NCBI RefSeq assembly: GCF_000204055.1
Contig: NW_006768769.1
Coordinates: forward strand, 957,011-1,021,010
Length of the DNA: 64,000 nucleotides
Origin: Melampsora larici-populina 98AG31
Taxonomy: Eukaryota; Basidiomycota; Pucciniomycetes; Pucciniales; Melampsoraceae
Direction: 5' to 3'
Both the position numbers and the translations under genes were made by a program. Positions 45,359 through 57,366 of the stretch are shown here, one piece after another (the stretch's first letter is position 1; every line of letters starts with the position of its first letter). Below the pieces are notes generated by a model. It was not told the DNA's origin. It made no database searches and worked only from the letters and a program-made list of their open reading frames with translations.

Positions 45359-47259
45359 TCAATGAGGCAAATATTCATATTGAGCATTCGCCTCTTCCAC
45401 AGCTTCAATGAGGCGACTGGCTAATTGGAATGGCATTCCATGACCCGTGAGGACATTGGCGGTCATTTGCACGCTTGGGATGAGATCTGTCCAAGATGTG
45501 ACTTGAGCCTTGCGCAAGACCGAGCGAGTGGCGAGGTCAGTCCGGGGAACATCACATTCCAACAAGAAGTCGTCCAAAAGTGTGGCATGGGTGACCACAA
45601 ATTCGACATCGGAGTTGGAAACGTAAGGCTCGGATTTCGGGACTTCCTCGTCCGTGAGAAGGGAGATGGATTTCCCAGGCGTCATTCCGGAAGCTGTAAC
45701 GGAACATTATGATGTGTCAGCAAAGTGTGTTTCAAAAGATCCATAAGGGGAACAGAATGGAAACTACTCACATTCTTCCAACTTGACTTTCTTGGGGGCC
45801 GTCACTCGGGTGCGAGAAGAGGACGCTTCCAAAGTGCGTCTCGAGGTGGATGGACTGATAGGTTCTTGCTTGACCTTCACTTCGTCTGCAGGAGGGTTTG
45901 CAAAAAAATTTCGTTGCTGTCGTTGCCTTGAGCTCGAAACGTTGACACTTGGTGAAGGATTGGGGTAACGCCTCTTGACTCGGTTGTCAACACTCATACT
46001 GTTATGAAGAACCGAGTTCTTGAACATCTCTCACTTGTACTCGGTGGTGTTCGGTGGAATACCGCGGGAGGTGATCCCATCACGCTGCAAAACAACATGA
46101 GGTCAGCTTCGGGCAGCAAATGATGAACAGAAGGAAGACACTTACTATTGCGGTTGCCCAAATGAACGCACATCGATGGGTGAACCTATAAAAAAATTTG
46201 GGTCCCAAGGCGCCGTGATGATCGCTCCATCTCCCCCAAGGGCTCTCTCCAGGTGGTCCTGGTAAATGGTAGCTGCCTCGAGCTCGAGATCCTTGGCAGC
46301 CTTGACCACCTGGTTGTGATTATAAGGAAAAAACCATTATTAAACAATCTTGCTTATAATCTAACGAGGCGAAGGTCGAGGTTACGTACCGAGGTTTCCT
46401 CTTGAGCCGCTGCGGTGGCCTCCTGAGATGCCGCTAGTTCATCTGCGATTGGATTTGGTCCAGCAGTGCCTTGAATGTATGCCATCGCTCCGCTAGCCTA
46501 CACAGGCGAAGAGAATGTGTCAGTTATAAAAACAAGTGATACACATTAAGATAGCTCAAACCTCACCTGAGCATTTTTCTTCGCCTTGATTTGGGGTTTC
46601 TCAAGCGTGATATTGATGAGACCTTTTGAGCTTCGACTTTTGCCCAAGTGGACTACAAACTCTTGATAAGACTTGAAATCAGTCAATTTTGTTTTTTTTG
46701 ATCCAACACTTGCATTCCAATTCAGCAAGGGGGTCAACGCGCTCTTGAGGACCACCTTCTTGATCCCAATGAAGTAACGGTCACAAATGTCGCCAACCAA
46801 CCCCTTGAACTCCTTCAAAGACTTTCCGTACAGGAAGACTTTGAAGTCTAAGACCTGTCCATCCTTGAAATCGGCAGAGTTGATGATGGCGTACTTCAGA
46901 GGTGGTGGCGCTCGTTTTTTCGCGGCAGTCACTTTTGAAGTAGACGAGGCTTTCACCATTCCCGGGGTGACCTCCACGATGTCGTTTGTGTGAATCTTGA
47001 AGGCCACTCCGATGGTGAAACTTTGGCTTTCCTCCATCAACCGACGGCTTTCGGTTCCTTGACGCCAGAGGCGCTTGAGTGTCGGATGACGCGCTGGGGC
47101 GTCGTCGCCGTCCGCAATCAAATACGGCGGATCAAATACTGCAAGTGAATAATATCAGCTAGTGGAATCGATGATGTTGAGAAATGATGATTAACCAAAC
47201 TCACCTTCATCGGCATTCTTGTCCTCGTGGATGAGATTTTGAATGGGTTCATAAGGCAT
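45359..47259 (-). pseudogene. SAM-like transposon partner gene, copy 3 (frame lesions)
   Basis: Six exons on the minus strand: 47259-47205, 47138-46567, 46497-46390, 46309-46146, 46084-45772 and 45693-45359. The product would be about 515 residues: MPYEPIQNLIHED start, central basic region, Glu/Ala-rich helix (KAAKDLELEAATIYQDHLER), basic Ser-rich linker ending APKKVKLEE, and a C-terminal SAM-like domain (LLDDFLLECDVPRTDL to LIEAVEEAN). Two defects are visible. The phase of exon 4 does not fit exon 5 unless one base has been lost near the T run at about 46191-46197, since the sequence beyond it aligns with copy 1 only in the other frame. A TGA (about 46032) also interrupts exon 5, unless a 36-nt intron removes it. 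The gene lies inside the element's inverted repeats. Function unknown. Confidence 0.7.
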
Positions 47260-47874
47260 ATCTGGGAAAAGAAAGAGGTACATCAGCATCCAATCAAAAC
47301 TGAGAACCAACTGATTACTGACTGATCTGAACTTGAAATTGAATTGATGTTCCCAAAAAGAAGTTGACAGTGAGAGTGAAAGCAGAATGATGAACAACCC
47401 TAAGGAACACAAACGGGGGATGGGTAAGCGGGTATGATATCTTTTGGAAAGGAGTGAAATGACAAGAAAAAGAGAATGATGAACCAAGGCGTATCAGCGA
47501 CCGAAAAGTGGGATGAAAGAAATGGAGGTGAAGCGGGATGGATTGTGTTCTTGGTTGATAACAACGTCGTCAAAGGAATCCAAGAAAAGAAATTGTAATC
47601 GCAGTTCCAGCTGCCATCTGAAGTTCCGGCCGGCAACTTCATCGCAGTGCAGTGGGTGGTGAGTTCGTGAGTCTCGAACGAGGGATTGTTGATTAGAAAT
47701 CCTGCTCGGACGAGGAAGGAGCAATTCGAGACCATGGTATAAAGATTGATGTGCAAGAGGCAATTGAGATGCTCACCCACTGCTCAGTCCAAAAGCCCCA
47801 AAAAACAAAAAGTCAGAAAAGCAGTAAAATCTGGGAGACAAAAAAAAAAAAACCATTATTTCTCACATCGGCTG
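47260..47874. other. Upstream region of the partner gene and right end of unit copy 3
   Basis: About 600 bp between the partner gene start and the right inverted repeat. Short open frames on the minus strand (47400-47780) may be a leader exon or chance; an acceptor-like TTTCCCAG directly before the proposed start at 47259 leaves room for an upstream exon. Confidence 0.45.
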
Positions 47875-47935
47875 TAATTCACATTTTGGTAGGAACAATG
47901 AAATATTTTGAATTGACTATTTTCATGTTCATTGG

Positions 47936-48102
47936 TGGGATACAAAGTTAAATCTGGGATTTTTTTCTCAGTTTCCCAGTTTTTGTTTTTGACTGTGTTT
48001 GGAACTTTCCCACGCTCTCCCAGTTTCCCAGTTTGTGTTTTTGGCTGTATTTTGAAGACTGGGAAACTGGAAAAAAACTCCCAGTTTTAACTTTGTATCC
48101 CA
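47936..48102. mobile_element. 167-bp MITE
   Basis: Arms of about 45 bp starting TGGGATACAAAGTTAAA, with CTGGGA/CAGTTTCCCAG blocks, around a short T-rich centre. It lies 60 bp beyond the right end of the Tc1 unit. No clear target duplication. Confidence 0.7.
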
Positions 48103-49029
48103 TAATTCTAAGTCAAAAAATAGAGTGTTGGTCCTATTTGACACTAAAAGTCAAATGATTGAGAACCCTTCAGATCAAACAAGATGAAAAAAATTCATGG
48201 CAACCAATTTGAACACTGGGGTATTGGTTTTGTCTCATGTAAGTCTGAAGTGATTTGCACTTGCTCACCTTTCAGGGAAATGTGGGATCAAGTGCTGTTT
48301 CAATTGGAAGTGAATATTTTAGATTTATTTCAATTGATTTCAGCTATCATCAAATCACACAATGGTGACAGTAAAGAAGAAAGATAATGTGACTACAATT
48401 TCCCATGTCAGAAGGGACTAAAACAAGTAGCATACCACCACATTGTGATGAAACACAAAAGGTGGTGGAAAAAGCTTGTCATCTTGTGTTGCCTTGTATT
48501 TTCTCCTGTAAAGAATGAGCTGACTACTCTACATGACAATTGATGTGCAGCTAAGGATCAAGGTCTGAGGTTCACTTTCCCAAGAAGTACTCCTATACCA
48601 GCTACCTTGTGTTTCTGGCCATCAAAAGTACTTGACTGATTGTTATCACTGTGTCCATGTGGCAGTCTCTCAAAAAAAGTGCACACAGACTCCCTTTCAG
48701 GCACCAAGGCAACTTGTGTGCGCTCTTCAATGGGCAAACACCACACGGACATGGTGTATCAGAGGACAGTCAACTTCTCCTTCAATAATATTTCTAAGAG
48801 CTCATTTGTATTGCCTGGTTTCTGAGCCTAGTTTTTGAGGAATCAAGTTTTCTTGAACCAATTTTCTGCATGCATAGATATTTCTTTGAAAATAGATATA
48901 TATACAAGTGATTCAAATGAAGATCAAGGTAAACATCATTTTTCATGGATGGTCATCAACAAGAAGCTTGAATGAGTAAATTTTACAATAAATGTTAAAA
49001 GATTTTGTCTCACACTTCATCACTGTCCT

Positions 49030-49690
49030 CTTTGTGCTCTTCCAGATCTTCCTACTCTGGATCCTGTGAACTTGAGGTGTTTGTTATATCCAGTTGGACA
49101 ACCTAGCAACCCCAATCTTTCAATCTTTGGGCTTTAAATTCCTCATCCATTGCATCAATGAGCTATAAGTGATGAGCTACAGTAACAATTCCATTCATAA
49201 GAACCAGGTCAAATTCATTGTTTCTTGATGTTTTCTTGGGTGACTTGAACCTTTGGCTTTGAGGAGGGATTGGTGGGTGAAGGTACTTTTGTATATACCT
49301 TTGGCTGCTTCATAATTGTACTCTACAACATATATGTCTGTTGATTTGATTGTCTTTCCTTGGAATCAATAGGTAAAGAGATGGTTGGATTATTTGGAAT
49401 GAACATTGATGTGTGTTGGCTATCATACATCTTTTAAGCCTATAAGAACCTTCTACAAGACACTTGTGAAAATTTGAGCAAAAACCACATTCTGTATGTG
49501 GTTTATGATCTCCAGAAGGCTTCTGATTGACATGTTAAAGACATCATAGAAAATGTGATTTCTGAAACTGTCAGAAACCACATTTTGGTTAGAAGTTAGG
49601 TCAACCAAAGGCACCCTAAAGATTCTGCCAAATAGAAGGCTCCCAATAAGTAGCCCAAGACAGAGTGGAATAGAGATCTTATTGACATTC
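49030..49690 (-). pseudogene. Possible decayed coding remnant, family unknown
   Basis: Reading on the minus strand, 49692-49453 is open (VDLTSNQNVVSDSFRNHIFY...), then YVVEYNYEAAKGIYKSTFTH and FDLVLMNGIVTVAHHL, ending in an acidic SSSQDPE-EDLEEHKEDSDEV. Stops break the frame several times. The pattern suggests an old transposon or host gene, but I cannot name it. Confidence 0.3.
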
Positions 49691-49963
49691 AAGATTTTCT
49701 AATGACTGATCATCATCAAACAAGATGTAAAAAATGCTCAGCTGAGATCCATTGAAATTCACTATAAGCCTCTTCAATCACATTATAAAGACAAATCGTA
49801 AGCGTAAATTAAAGTAAATTGAATTTGTTTACATCCAATTGAATCTCAACATTTAGGGTACTGATCAAAGTAAGTATGTTGCACTACATATGTTACAAAA
49901 CATAGATTCCAAATTTCCTTTTTGGGTGGAGGAAATCACATTTAAAATTGAATCAAGTTATTC

Positions 49964-50319
49964 AAAATTTGAGAAGTGGCTTTGAGAAGCGTCAAGAGGT
50001 GACACCCAGAAGTTGCCCAGACATGCTCCAGCAGTTTCTTGAGCTTCTGGAGTACTTCTGAACTCTATAATCTAAACATACATAGACTCTTTGCGCACAT
50101 GTTCATGGTTTGCGGCTCCTTTGAGTCCTCTTAAGACTTCCTGCCAGACTGAGACCTGCAGCATGATCAGGTGGTATGGATGTGATGTGATGAGGATCAG
50201 TACTTGGCAGGGCTCTGAAAGTTACCAAGCCCACTCCAGAAGTGTCACTCAAGAAACTTCTGGAGCAACTTCTGGATGTCACTTCTTGACACTTTCCAAT
50301 GCCATTTCTTGAATCATGA
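49964..50319. mobile_element. About 356-bp MITE with about 100-bp inverted repeats
   Basis: The left arm GTCAAGAGGTGACACCCAGA and the right arm (reverse complement GTCAAGAAGTGACATCCAGA) pair over about 100 bp with scattered mismatches. The ends and target duplication are not clear. Confidence 0.65.
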
Positions 50320-51023
50320 ATACCCTTATTTTTGGCAGGGAAATTGGCATTTTGAATAATGTTTGGCAAATTATGTAATTCATAATGGCTTTTTTGCCGC
50401 AAAAAATGAAATTTGTTGAAAGAACAAAAGATAGGAAGCAGATCTTAAGAATCATTAGCACTTCAAATTCTTGATATGTGAAAGATAATCTTTGAATGAT
50501 ATAGTTTATCTCAATCATCTGAAATTGAATCTGTGTTCAACTTGAAAAGTTTTTCTAGAATCCCAATTTTGAACATTTATCACAAACTTGATTGGTGTTT
50601 TCAATCAGGATTTATTTTATTTTATTTTACTTGATTCAGAGGTCCTGATATTTGTCCACACCGCACTTTTTTCAAGAACGTACTCATGCTGAGAGGAGTT
50701 TTGCTCGGCTTCCGTAGTGATGAATACGATTTCAAACGAGGCAAGAAGATTTTGAAACGAAAGAATCGAAATTATGGATTGATTGTATGTGATTACATAG
50801 GTTTGGATGTTAAAAAGTTTATTTAAACCTAAAAATGGATTTTAAATTTCCAAGAAACCAAAAAAGTTGAAAAGAACACAAATTGAACGAAATACCAATC
50901 GAGAATCAAAAAACATCAAAAGTCAACAAAACATCAAGAAACTCTATCATAATCCAACAAGAACTGAACAGAACTACGATTATAGGATATAGGAAGATAT
51001 GTGAATGATAACCAAAAGAAATC

Positions 51024-52686
51024 ATGAATCTAATACCAAATCAATCTTTTCAACTTTCTTCAAGTTCAATCATGTCTTTCGATCCAAGTTCATCTTCGGC
51101 TTCCTCATCATCATCTAATATACCTAATCCGCTTATCTCATCAACTTCATCAACTTCATCTCAACCTAAACCTTTGATTCCTGAACCGAAACCGAAACCA
51201 CCTGGATGGGTTCATTTCTTAGCAGGAGGGTAAGTTTTTTTTCTTCCTCATTCCAAAGATATCATTCAACTTGATCTTTTCTATAAATCCAAAAAGAACT
51301 GATTCTTTTTACTTTTTACCTTTTACTTTTTCAATTTTTTCGATTTTTCGATTTTGCTTAAAAATCAAAAAGTTTAGGTGGAATGTGTGGAGCCACAGTG
51401 ACAGCACCATTTGATTTAATTAAAACTAGATTACAATCATCTATGTATCATCATCATCAAACCACTTCAAATCATCATCATATCAAATCATTAGAACCTA
51501 GAAGGAATTTCGAAAAGGTTTTATACCATTTTAAAGATACTGGAAGAATGATTCGGTGCGCTGAAGTTAGCCTTTTCTTGTTCTTTATTCAAAAAAACCC
51601 TTTCTTTTGATTTTTTTTTTTCGAAATCTGACTTGGATTTCTATCATCTCAAAAAACTCCCCTGCGATCGATCAAACCAAAAAAAACTATCATATAGAGA
51701 GATCCAAAGAACCGAAGGATTCCGAGCTTTATTCCGAGGTCTAGGACCTACCCTAGCCGGCGCGATCCCAGCCAGATCGATCAATTTCTACGTCTACGGT
51801 ACCTGTAAAGAAGTGTACCAAGAAGTCCTCAACCCTACTTCTCATCCCAACCAAAGCTCAAGTCTAGTCCATATCTTTTCAGCCATCACTGCAGGTATTG
51901 CCACTTCTACTGCAACTAATCCAATCTGGGTGATCAAAACTAGATTACAATTAGATATACCTACCACCACCACAACTTCGAATAGATCGCCAAACACATC
52001 GATTAAAACAGTCTTGAAACCTTCGATTGATTGTATGACCAGAATTTATTCGCAGGAAGGTCTTCTGGGGTTTTATAGAGGTCTTTCGGCTAGTTATTTA
52101 GGTGTGGCTGAAGGTACGATCCAATGGACTTTATATGAAAAATTTAAAACAATTGGAATCCATCAGAGTAGGAGTGGTGAACTGGAAGGTCAGGGTCAAG
52201 GTCAAGAGTGTTGGTGGAATCAGGTTTTGGCGGCTGGGTCTGCTAAGTTATTGGCTACTGGAATAACTTATCCTCATGAAGTATATCTTCCTTTCTCTAA
52301 AAGAAATTTAATTTGGAAAAAATTGGTTTTTTTTGAAAGAAAGAGATCTGATGATTTTTTTGGTTTTTTTTGGGTAGGTTGTTAGAACTAGAATGAGACA
52401 AAAAAGACCGATTGAAAGTAAAGTTTATAAGTATGATGGATTACTGATGACTTTTAGAACGGTTTTTCAAGAAGAAGGTGTAAGTGATCATTTAATACAA
52501 TACAATTCAATCTAATTTGATTTTTTTGACTAATTCTGAGAGTTTTGGATTTTGGAAATGTAGATCAGAGCGTTTTATGGTGGATTACCTGCTCATTTAC
52601 TTAGAGTCGTTCCGAATGCGATTGTGATGTATACGGTTTATGAAACTGCTTTATCGATTAGTAGAAAGAAACTTGAAAGTTCTTAG
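51024..52686 (+). CDS. RIM2: Mitochondrial pyrimidine nucleotide carrier (Rim2/SLC25A33-36 type)
   Basis: Five exons: 51024-51229, 51373-51555, 51698-52280, 52378-52479 and 52564-52686 (398 residues), phases exact. An ATG at 51072 is an alternative start. Three carrier repeats carry the P-x-[DE]-x-x-[KR] signatures: APFDLIKTRL, NPIWVIKTRL (here Ile-Trp in place of the acidic residue) and YPHEVVRTRM. GWVHFLAGGLGGMCGATVTA is characteristic of Rim2-like carriers, as is the unusually long matrix loop of repeat 1. Rim2 exchanges cytosolic pyrimidine (deoxy)nucleotides across the inner mitochondrial membrane and is needed for mtDNA maintenance. The first about 60 residues are a Ser-rich leader. Assignment to this subfamily is from motif memory. 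Confidence 0.85.
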
Positions 52687-53111
52687 ATTGATTGATTTCT
52701 TAAATTAGTTTGAAAAGATATACATAGATACATACTTGAAATTCATTTTTTTGATAGAAAAAGTGAGGTTCATGATCTGTTTTGTGGTTTGGCTGGTTCT
52801 TTTTTTGGGATATATATATATATATAGAATTTTGTTTTCATTTTTAATGTTTGAATTGGTTTTGATTTTGATAATAGCTATTGATTTTTAATGATTAGTG
52901 ATTAGATTTGTTTTATAAGTATTTGCTAGTATTTGTGAATTGAATGAAAAGTGAACTCACTACTCTGCACTCAAACTACTTGAAACTGTGTTTTGACAAT
53001 TGAGAAATCGAATGAAAATGTATTTTATTTTAATTTTAGGTTTAAATTTCAAGTTTCGATCGATCGAATGACAACTTCGATATTCCTGAATGATATTCCT
53101 GTTTCATCAAA
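52687..53111. other. Short intergenic region
   Basis: 3' flank of the carrier gene with a (TA)n tract at about 52811-52825, then the upstream region of the next gene. No other feature. Confidence 0.5.
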
Positions 53112-55558
53112 ATGGCTAATCATAAACAAATCAAAACTAAATCAACAAGAACAACAACAAGCCAATCATCAACTTCAAGAACTCATCAAGTTTTGTCGAT
53201 TTCAATACTAATCATCAAATCAATCTTCTTTTTAATCACTATCAACTTATCATTAATCGTTTCAAACTTATCATTAAACCCAATCTTTGGTCAAACTTTA
53301 AACGAATACTATCAAACAGAACTTCATCAAACCATCGACTTGATCTTAATTCCAATCTCTCTTTATTTAATTAAATCTTTAATTCAAAATCAAAACCAAC
53401 ATCAAAATCAAAGACGGTTCATTTTAAATTCTTCGATTCTTTATTTTGGTATCTTATCAATTTTAATCGAAAGATTACCTAAACTTTATTCGATTGATTG
53501 GTTTGGATTAAAAGAAAATGTCACTTTTAATAGGATTAATAGTTTTTTTTGGTTTTTGGATTATAAGTTTAAACCGATTGTAAGGAACTTGTTGGGGTAT
53601 ATACATATTAGGTTTTTGGGTATTTTACTTGGTATCTTTCATTTGGTTTAGTTTTGAAATTTTCTTTTAAACAGATAGATTAACCATTTTATGAAAATTT
53701 CAGAATTGAAACTAATTTTTATGTTTTTCTTTCTTTGGTAGGAATTGGGTTTGAATGAATCAAGGTTGTTTAGGAATCCAAATCGAAATCAGAATCAATC
53801 TCAATGGATTAAGTTGGTTTGGATTTCGGTTTCAAGTATAAGTTTTCATGTTTTTTTAAAAATTACTTATAAATGGATCAGCACAATCATTTCAAGAATC
53901 GAACCTTGTGAAATCGTAAGTTGAAAAAAAATCCAAACCATCATCACGATCCAGAAACCCAAACATACACTAACTTCTAAACTGTTTTCTGTTAATTTTT
54001 TAGTTCTCATTCTCTTCCATTACATTTTTAATGTTCTCAATCTCAACCAACTTATCTGATCTAACCTCAAAAAACCCAAACAAAAAAAACATAATTATTC
54101 TCAAAACAATGATGATTTTAATGATTTACAAAACCATTCCAGTTTCCCAAAGTTTATGTAAAGACGAACCCACAAACCAAACGAAATCTGCAACAAACTT
54201 GTTAGTTAGAAGAATCTCAACCACAGGTTTAATAACCGTAGGAGAATTTAAAGATCCAGAAAGTCGTGAAGTTTTTAGGTATTTAAGATCAGATCATTCT
54301 TTATTAGGTGGGATTTGGATTGGACCTTCAATGAAATCGGTTCAAAAGAAATTTTCAAATCTAAATCAAATCCAACTTGAAAAAATTGCCATTGAGAATT
54401 CAGAATCGATTTATTCTACATTTATTATCCAAGAAGCTATTAGACTTGTTAAAAGAAACCAAACTCATTCAAAAAAACAAGAAGAAGAAGCATTAATCAT
54501 GTAAAGTTTTATTTTCTCTACACTCTAAATGTTATTTTCTTTCATTAACTTTCTTGGATTGATTTTTTTGTTTTTGGGGGTGAGGGAAGGAAATAGTGGT
54601 TTAGGTATAGGAGTTTCAGCCAAAACGTTAATGAAACATTCCATCAAGACTACCATAGTTGAAATCGATCCAACAGTTTATAAATATGCAAGAGAATACT
54701 TTGGTATGATCCAACCTAATGGAGGGATTTATTTAGAAGACATTCGAGTTTATTTAAATCGAAATTTAGCCAATGATGAATCGAAGGATCGACAAGAAAC
54801 TGTGATGGACAAATTCGATTACGTTATTCATGATGTTTTTACGGGTGGGATGGTGCCGGCTGATTTGTTTGTGAAAAGCTTTTGGATCGATTTGAAAAAG
54901 GTTTTGAAAATCGATGGAGTTTTAGTGATTGTAAGCGTCTTCCATTCCCCATTCCCTTTCGTTTCCTTTTTTTTCGAAATATATATGAGAGAAATCGATT
55001 GAATTTCTTTTCTTTTTTTGGGGTAGGGTTTGGTTAAAAAAGAATTTTGCAGGATTACCTAGTTCTAGGGCTGGACTTATGGTACTCTTGACTATCTTTG
55101 ATGTGTTTTCGTTTTGTAGAACGTTTAGTGAAAAAGATTTTCGGGATCAAAATCCAGAAGAATTAGAGTTTCAAAACTTGGTAAGAGTTATCATTTTTCA
55201 TTCCATAGTCTTTTTTTGAAGATTTATTGAAACTGGTCTTTTGGTTTTTTCTTGGTTTGATTGGTTAAAGGTATTTTTTTGTAAAATGAATGAAGTACCT
55301 GAGTTTAGACCAGTAACTAAATCAGACGTATTGAATTCAAATCATAAGTTTTGGATTTTAAATCGATTAATGAATCATGAATTAACAGAAGTGATGTCAT
55401 CAATTTTATTAAAACATCAAGATTTAAAAGAAGAAATGGTTTTAAAGGAACCTAAAGATTCGATTAAATTAAAACTTGCTCAGATTCCTTCTGCTTTGAA
55501 TCATTGGAATGTGATGAGAGAATTATTAGATGAAAAGACTTGGGAAAATTATTATTGA
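53112..55558 (+). CDS. Membrane-anchored spermidine synthase-fold protein
   Basis: Six exons: 53112-53645, 53742-53915, 54004-54500, 54597-54930, 55043-55180 and 55271-55558 (654 residues). All phases close; the first donor (GTTTAG) is weak. The N-terminal about 270 residues contain several hydrophobic segments (SISILIIKSIFFLITINLSL, LILIPISLYLIKSL, LLGYIHIRFLGILLGIFHL, VWISVSSISFHVFL, ITFLMFSI). The C-terminal part is a spermidine-synthase-type Rossmann domain: STTGLITVGEF, nucleotide-binding GLGIGVSAKTL (about 403), acidic VEIDPTVYKYA, and HDVFTGGMVPADLF (about 480). Such proteins bind S-adenosyl-methionine or its decarboxylated form; whether this one makes polyamines or methylates a substrate cannot be told. 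The catalytic Asp motif of true spermidine synthases is replaced by HDVF. Confidence 0.75.
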
Positions 55559-56662
55559 ACAAGGGTTTTACAAGAGAGAAGTAGGTTTGGAATTCGAGAT
55601 TAGGATGGAGGGGTTGAGAGGCTGAAGGTTGGGTTGGGTTGACGATTAGTTGGTTTGGCTTTGGTTCAAGTGTGGGGGGGTTTGGTGTACTTTTGAGATT
55701 TGTTTATTGGGTTTAAAGTTTGTGTGATTTGGTTTTGAATGGACAATCATAAATTATTTTTGGTATGAGGAAAATTGTACATAATATGTATGTATATATG
55801 AATTTGGAATGAAGAAAAGTTGGGATTGAGAGAAAAGTAGAAATAATGAAGGGTTTATAATATATGTACAATAGGTGGTGTCTAATGGGACTGGCAAGCC
55901 TAGATCTTGGTCACTTCCCGGTGATGATTATAATGTAAAGTGGTGTGTCCATTTTGTAAGTGCCTTATGCTTGGCCTTGGGTAAGTAGTGGGAATACACT
56001 TGTGGTAATTAGTTTGGATTACCTTTAAGTACTTATTCTGGACCATTTCTGTTGAAAAGGATTCCTACCTTCACCTTGGCCTATAATCATGTAAGTTCTT
56101 TTAGGGAGCCTGGGTGGGGGGTCAGTCACTTTTGTGTCATGGTATAAGCAATGCCAATCCCACTGAACTTTGTGTCAATCCCCTTTAAGGTTTGCTCATG
56201 CAACCCATTTAAGGCCCTGTTTGGTATGGCTTTCAGCTTTTATAAATGCATTGACAAACAATAGATCATGGATTGCATAATCTATTGTTTTTTGAATGCA
56301 TATTTCACAATCTGGAAACTGCAAAAAGCGGCTTTTCACAGTTGAAATTGATATTCACAAAGTGAAATGTTTTTGATTTTTGTGGAGATGAATTAAAAAT
56401 TTGATGTTTATTATACTAGATCACAAAATCATCTAGATACAAATTGATAAATTGATTTGCTGTTGATTTCATTCTTGAGCCAATCCCATCTCATATCCTT
56501 GGGTAGTTGATAGTTAGTACCCAGACATACAAGGGAGGTTACTTAGGTCCATGCCCTCACTTGGGCAGCAAGACCTTGACGTACCAGCCTATACTCATCA
56601 ACAAGTGGAAACAGTTTTTGGCTTCTTCAGATCAATTGCTTGTGTTCCCAAAGGCCGCGGTG

Positions 56663-56927
56663 GTATGGTTGGTGACAGCAAGAACCACGTAATTGGGTAC
56701 TTTGCCAAAAATTGTTCCACAAGTCGCAAAAATCATTTACAAAACAAATCAAGATAGATCTGAGGTCGTCTTGTTGAGGGCTATCCAAAATTATCCTCAG
56801 CGGAACACATTTCAAAAGTCTTGTTTTTTTTTAACTTTTATAAGACTGATGAATTTGGGTTTTTGGTTGTTGTAATTACAAAATACCCGGTCCGTGATTT
56901 CATGCTTCTTGCTGTCACCAACCATAC
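56663..56927. mobile_element. 265-bp MITE
   Basis: Inverted ends GTATGGTTGGTGACAGCAAG and its reverse complement at 56908-56927, with a looser second block (GGGTA-TTTTG) about 20 bp inside. Target duplication not clear. Confidence 0.6.
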
Positions 56928-57366
56928 ACTGAATTCCATTATCCGGAAGCAGTGTGAACCACAGGTGACATTAGGCCCGGAGCTCCAAACCAGTGACAGG
57001 ACCAACAGGCCTGTCACAGGAGCACTGAACTCTGGAAGTTTGATAAGAGAGGCCCAGATTTTTCCCCTCTCACTACCAATTCCAGACCTCACCTAATCTG
57101 CTCCTGTAGAGTTCTCACAATTCAGTCTTAAAGAATCTAATTTTAAAAACCCACCCACCACCCGGGGTTGAGAAGTCTTCTTCTCAGGCGCTGTCCTTGT
57201 TCAAAGGGTAAAAGAAGGGGGTTGGCTGGAACCAACTCCCATACATTTCTTCTACCTTTGGGACCCACCCCAAACCACAAAACATGTAGGACGCTGAAGC
57301 CCATATGATGTGTTGGTACTTCTATGTGATTGGTAGGACAGTCCTAAGAATAGGATTCATCTTAAA

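Larger units (their letters stand above)
43059..47874. mobile_element. Tc1/mariner two-gene transposon, copy 3 (ends and target duplication intact)
   Basis: 4816-bp element. Inverted repeats of about 50 bp begin CAGCCGATGTGAGAAATAAT, followed by G/T-rich sequence and CCAGATTTTACTG. The dinucleotide TA flanks both ends (43057-43058 and 47875-47876), the diagnostic target of Tc1/mariner. Between the ends lie a full set of transposase exons (+, 43380-44564) and a convergent SAM-like gene (-, 45359-47259). It is two to three times the usual size of a single-gene Tc1/mariner element (about 1.3-2.4 kb). Confidence 0.9.
48103..51023. other. Intergenic: MITE and decayed sequence
   Basis: No intact gene. 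A possible decayed coding region on the minus strand lies at about 49030-49690 and a MITE at 49964-50319. The last 700 bp are AT-rich and serve as upstream region of the carrier gene. Confidence 0.45.

Noticed and set aside
56218..56303. GGCCCTGTTTGG sequence resembling a Harbinger end, followed by a hairpin (ATGCATT...AATGCAT)
   Set aside because: No matching opposite end (CCAAACAGGGCC) or target duplication was found, so it is not called as an element. The hairpin is mentioned only in the intergenic entry.
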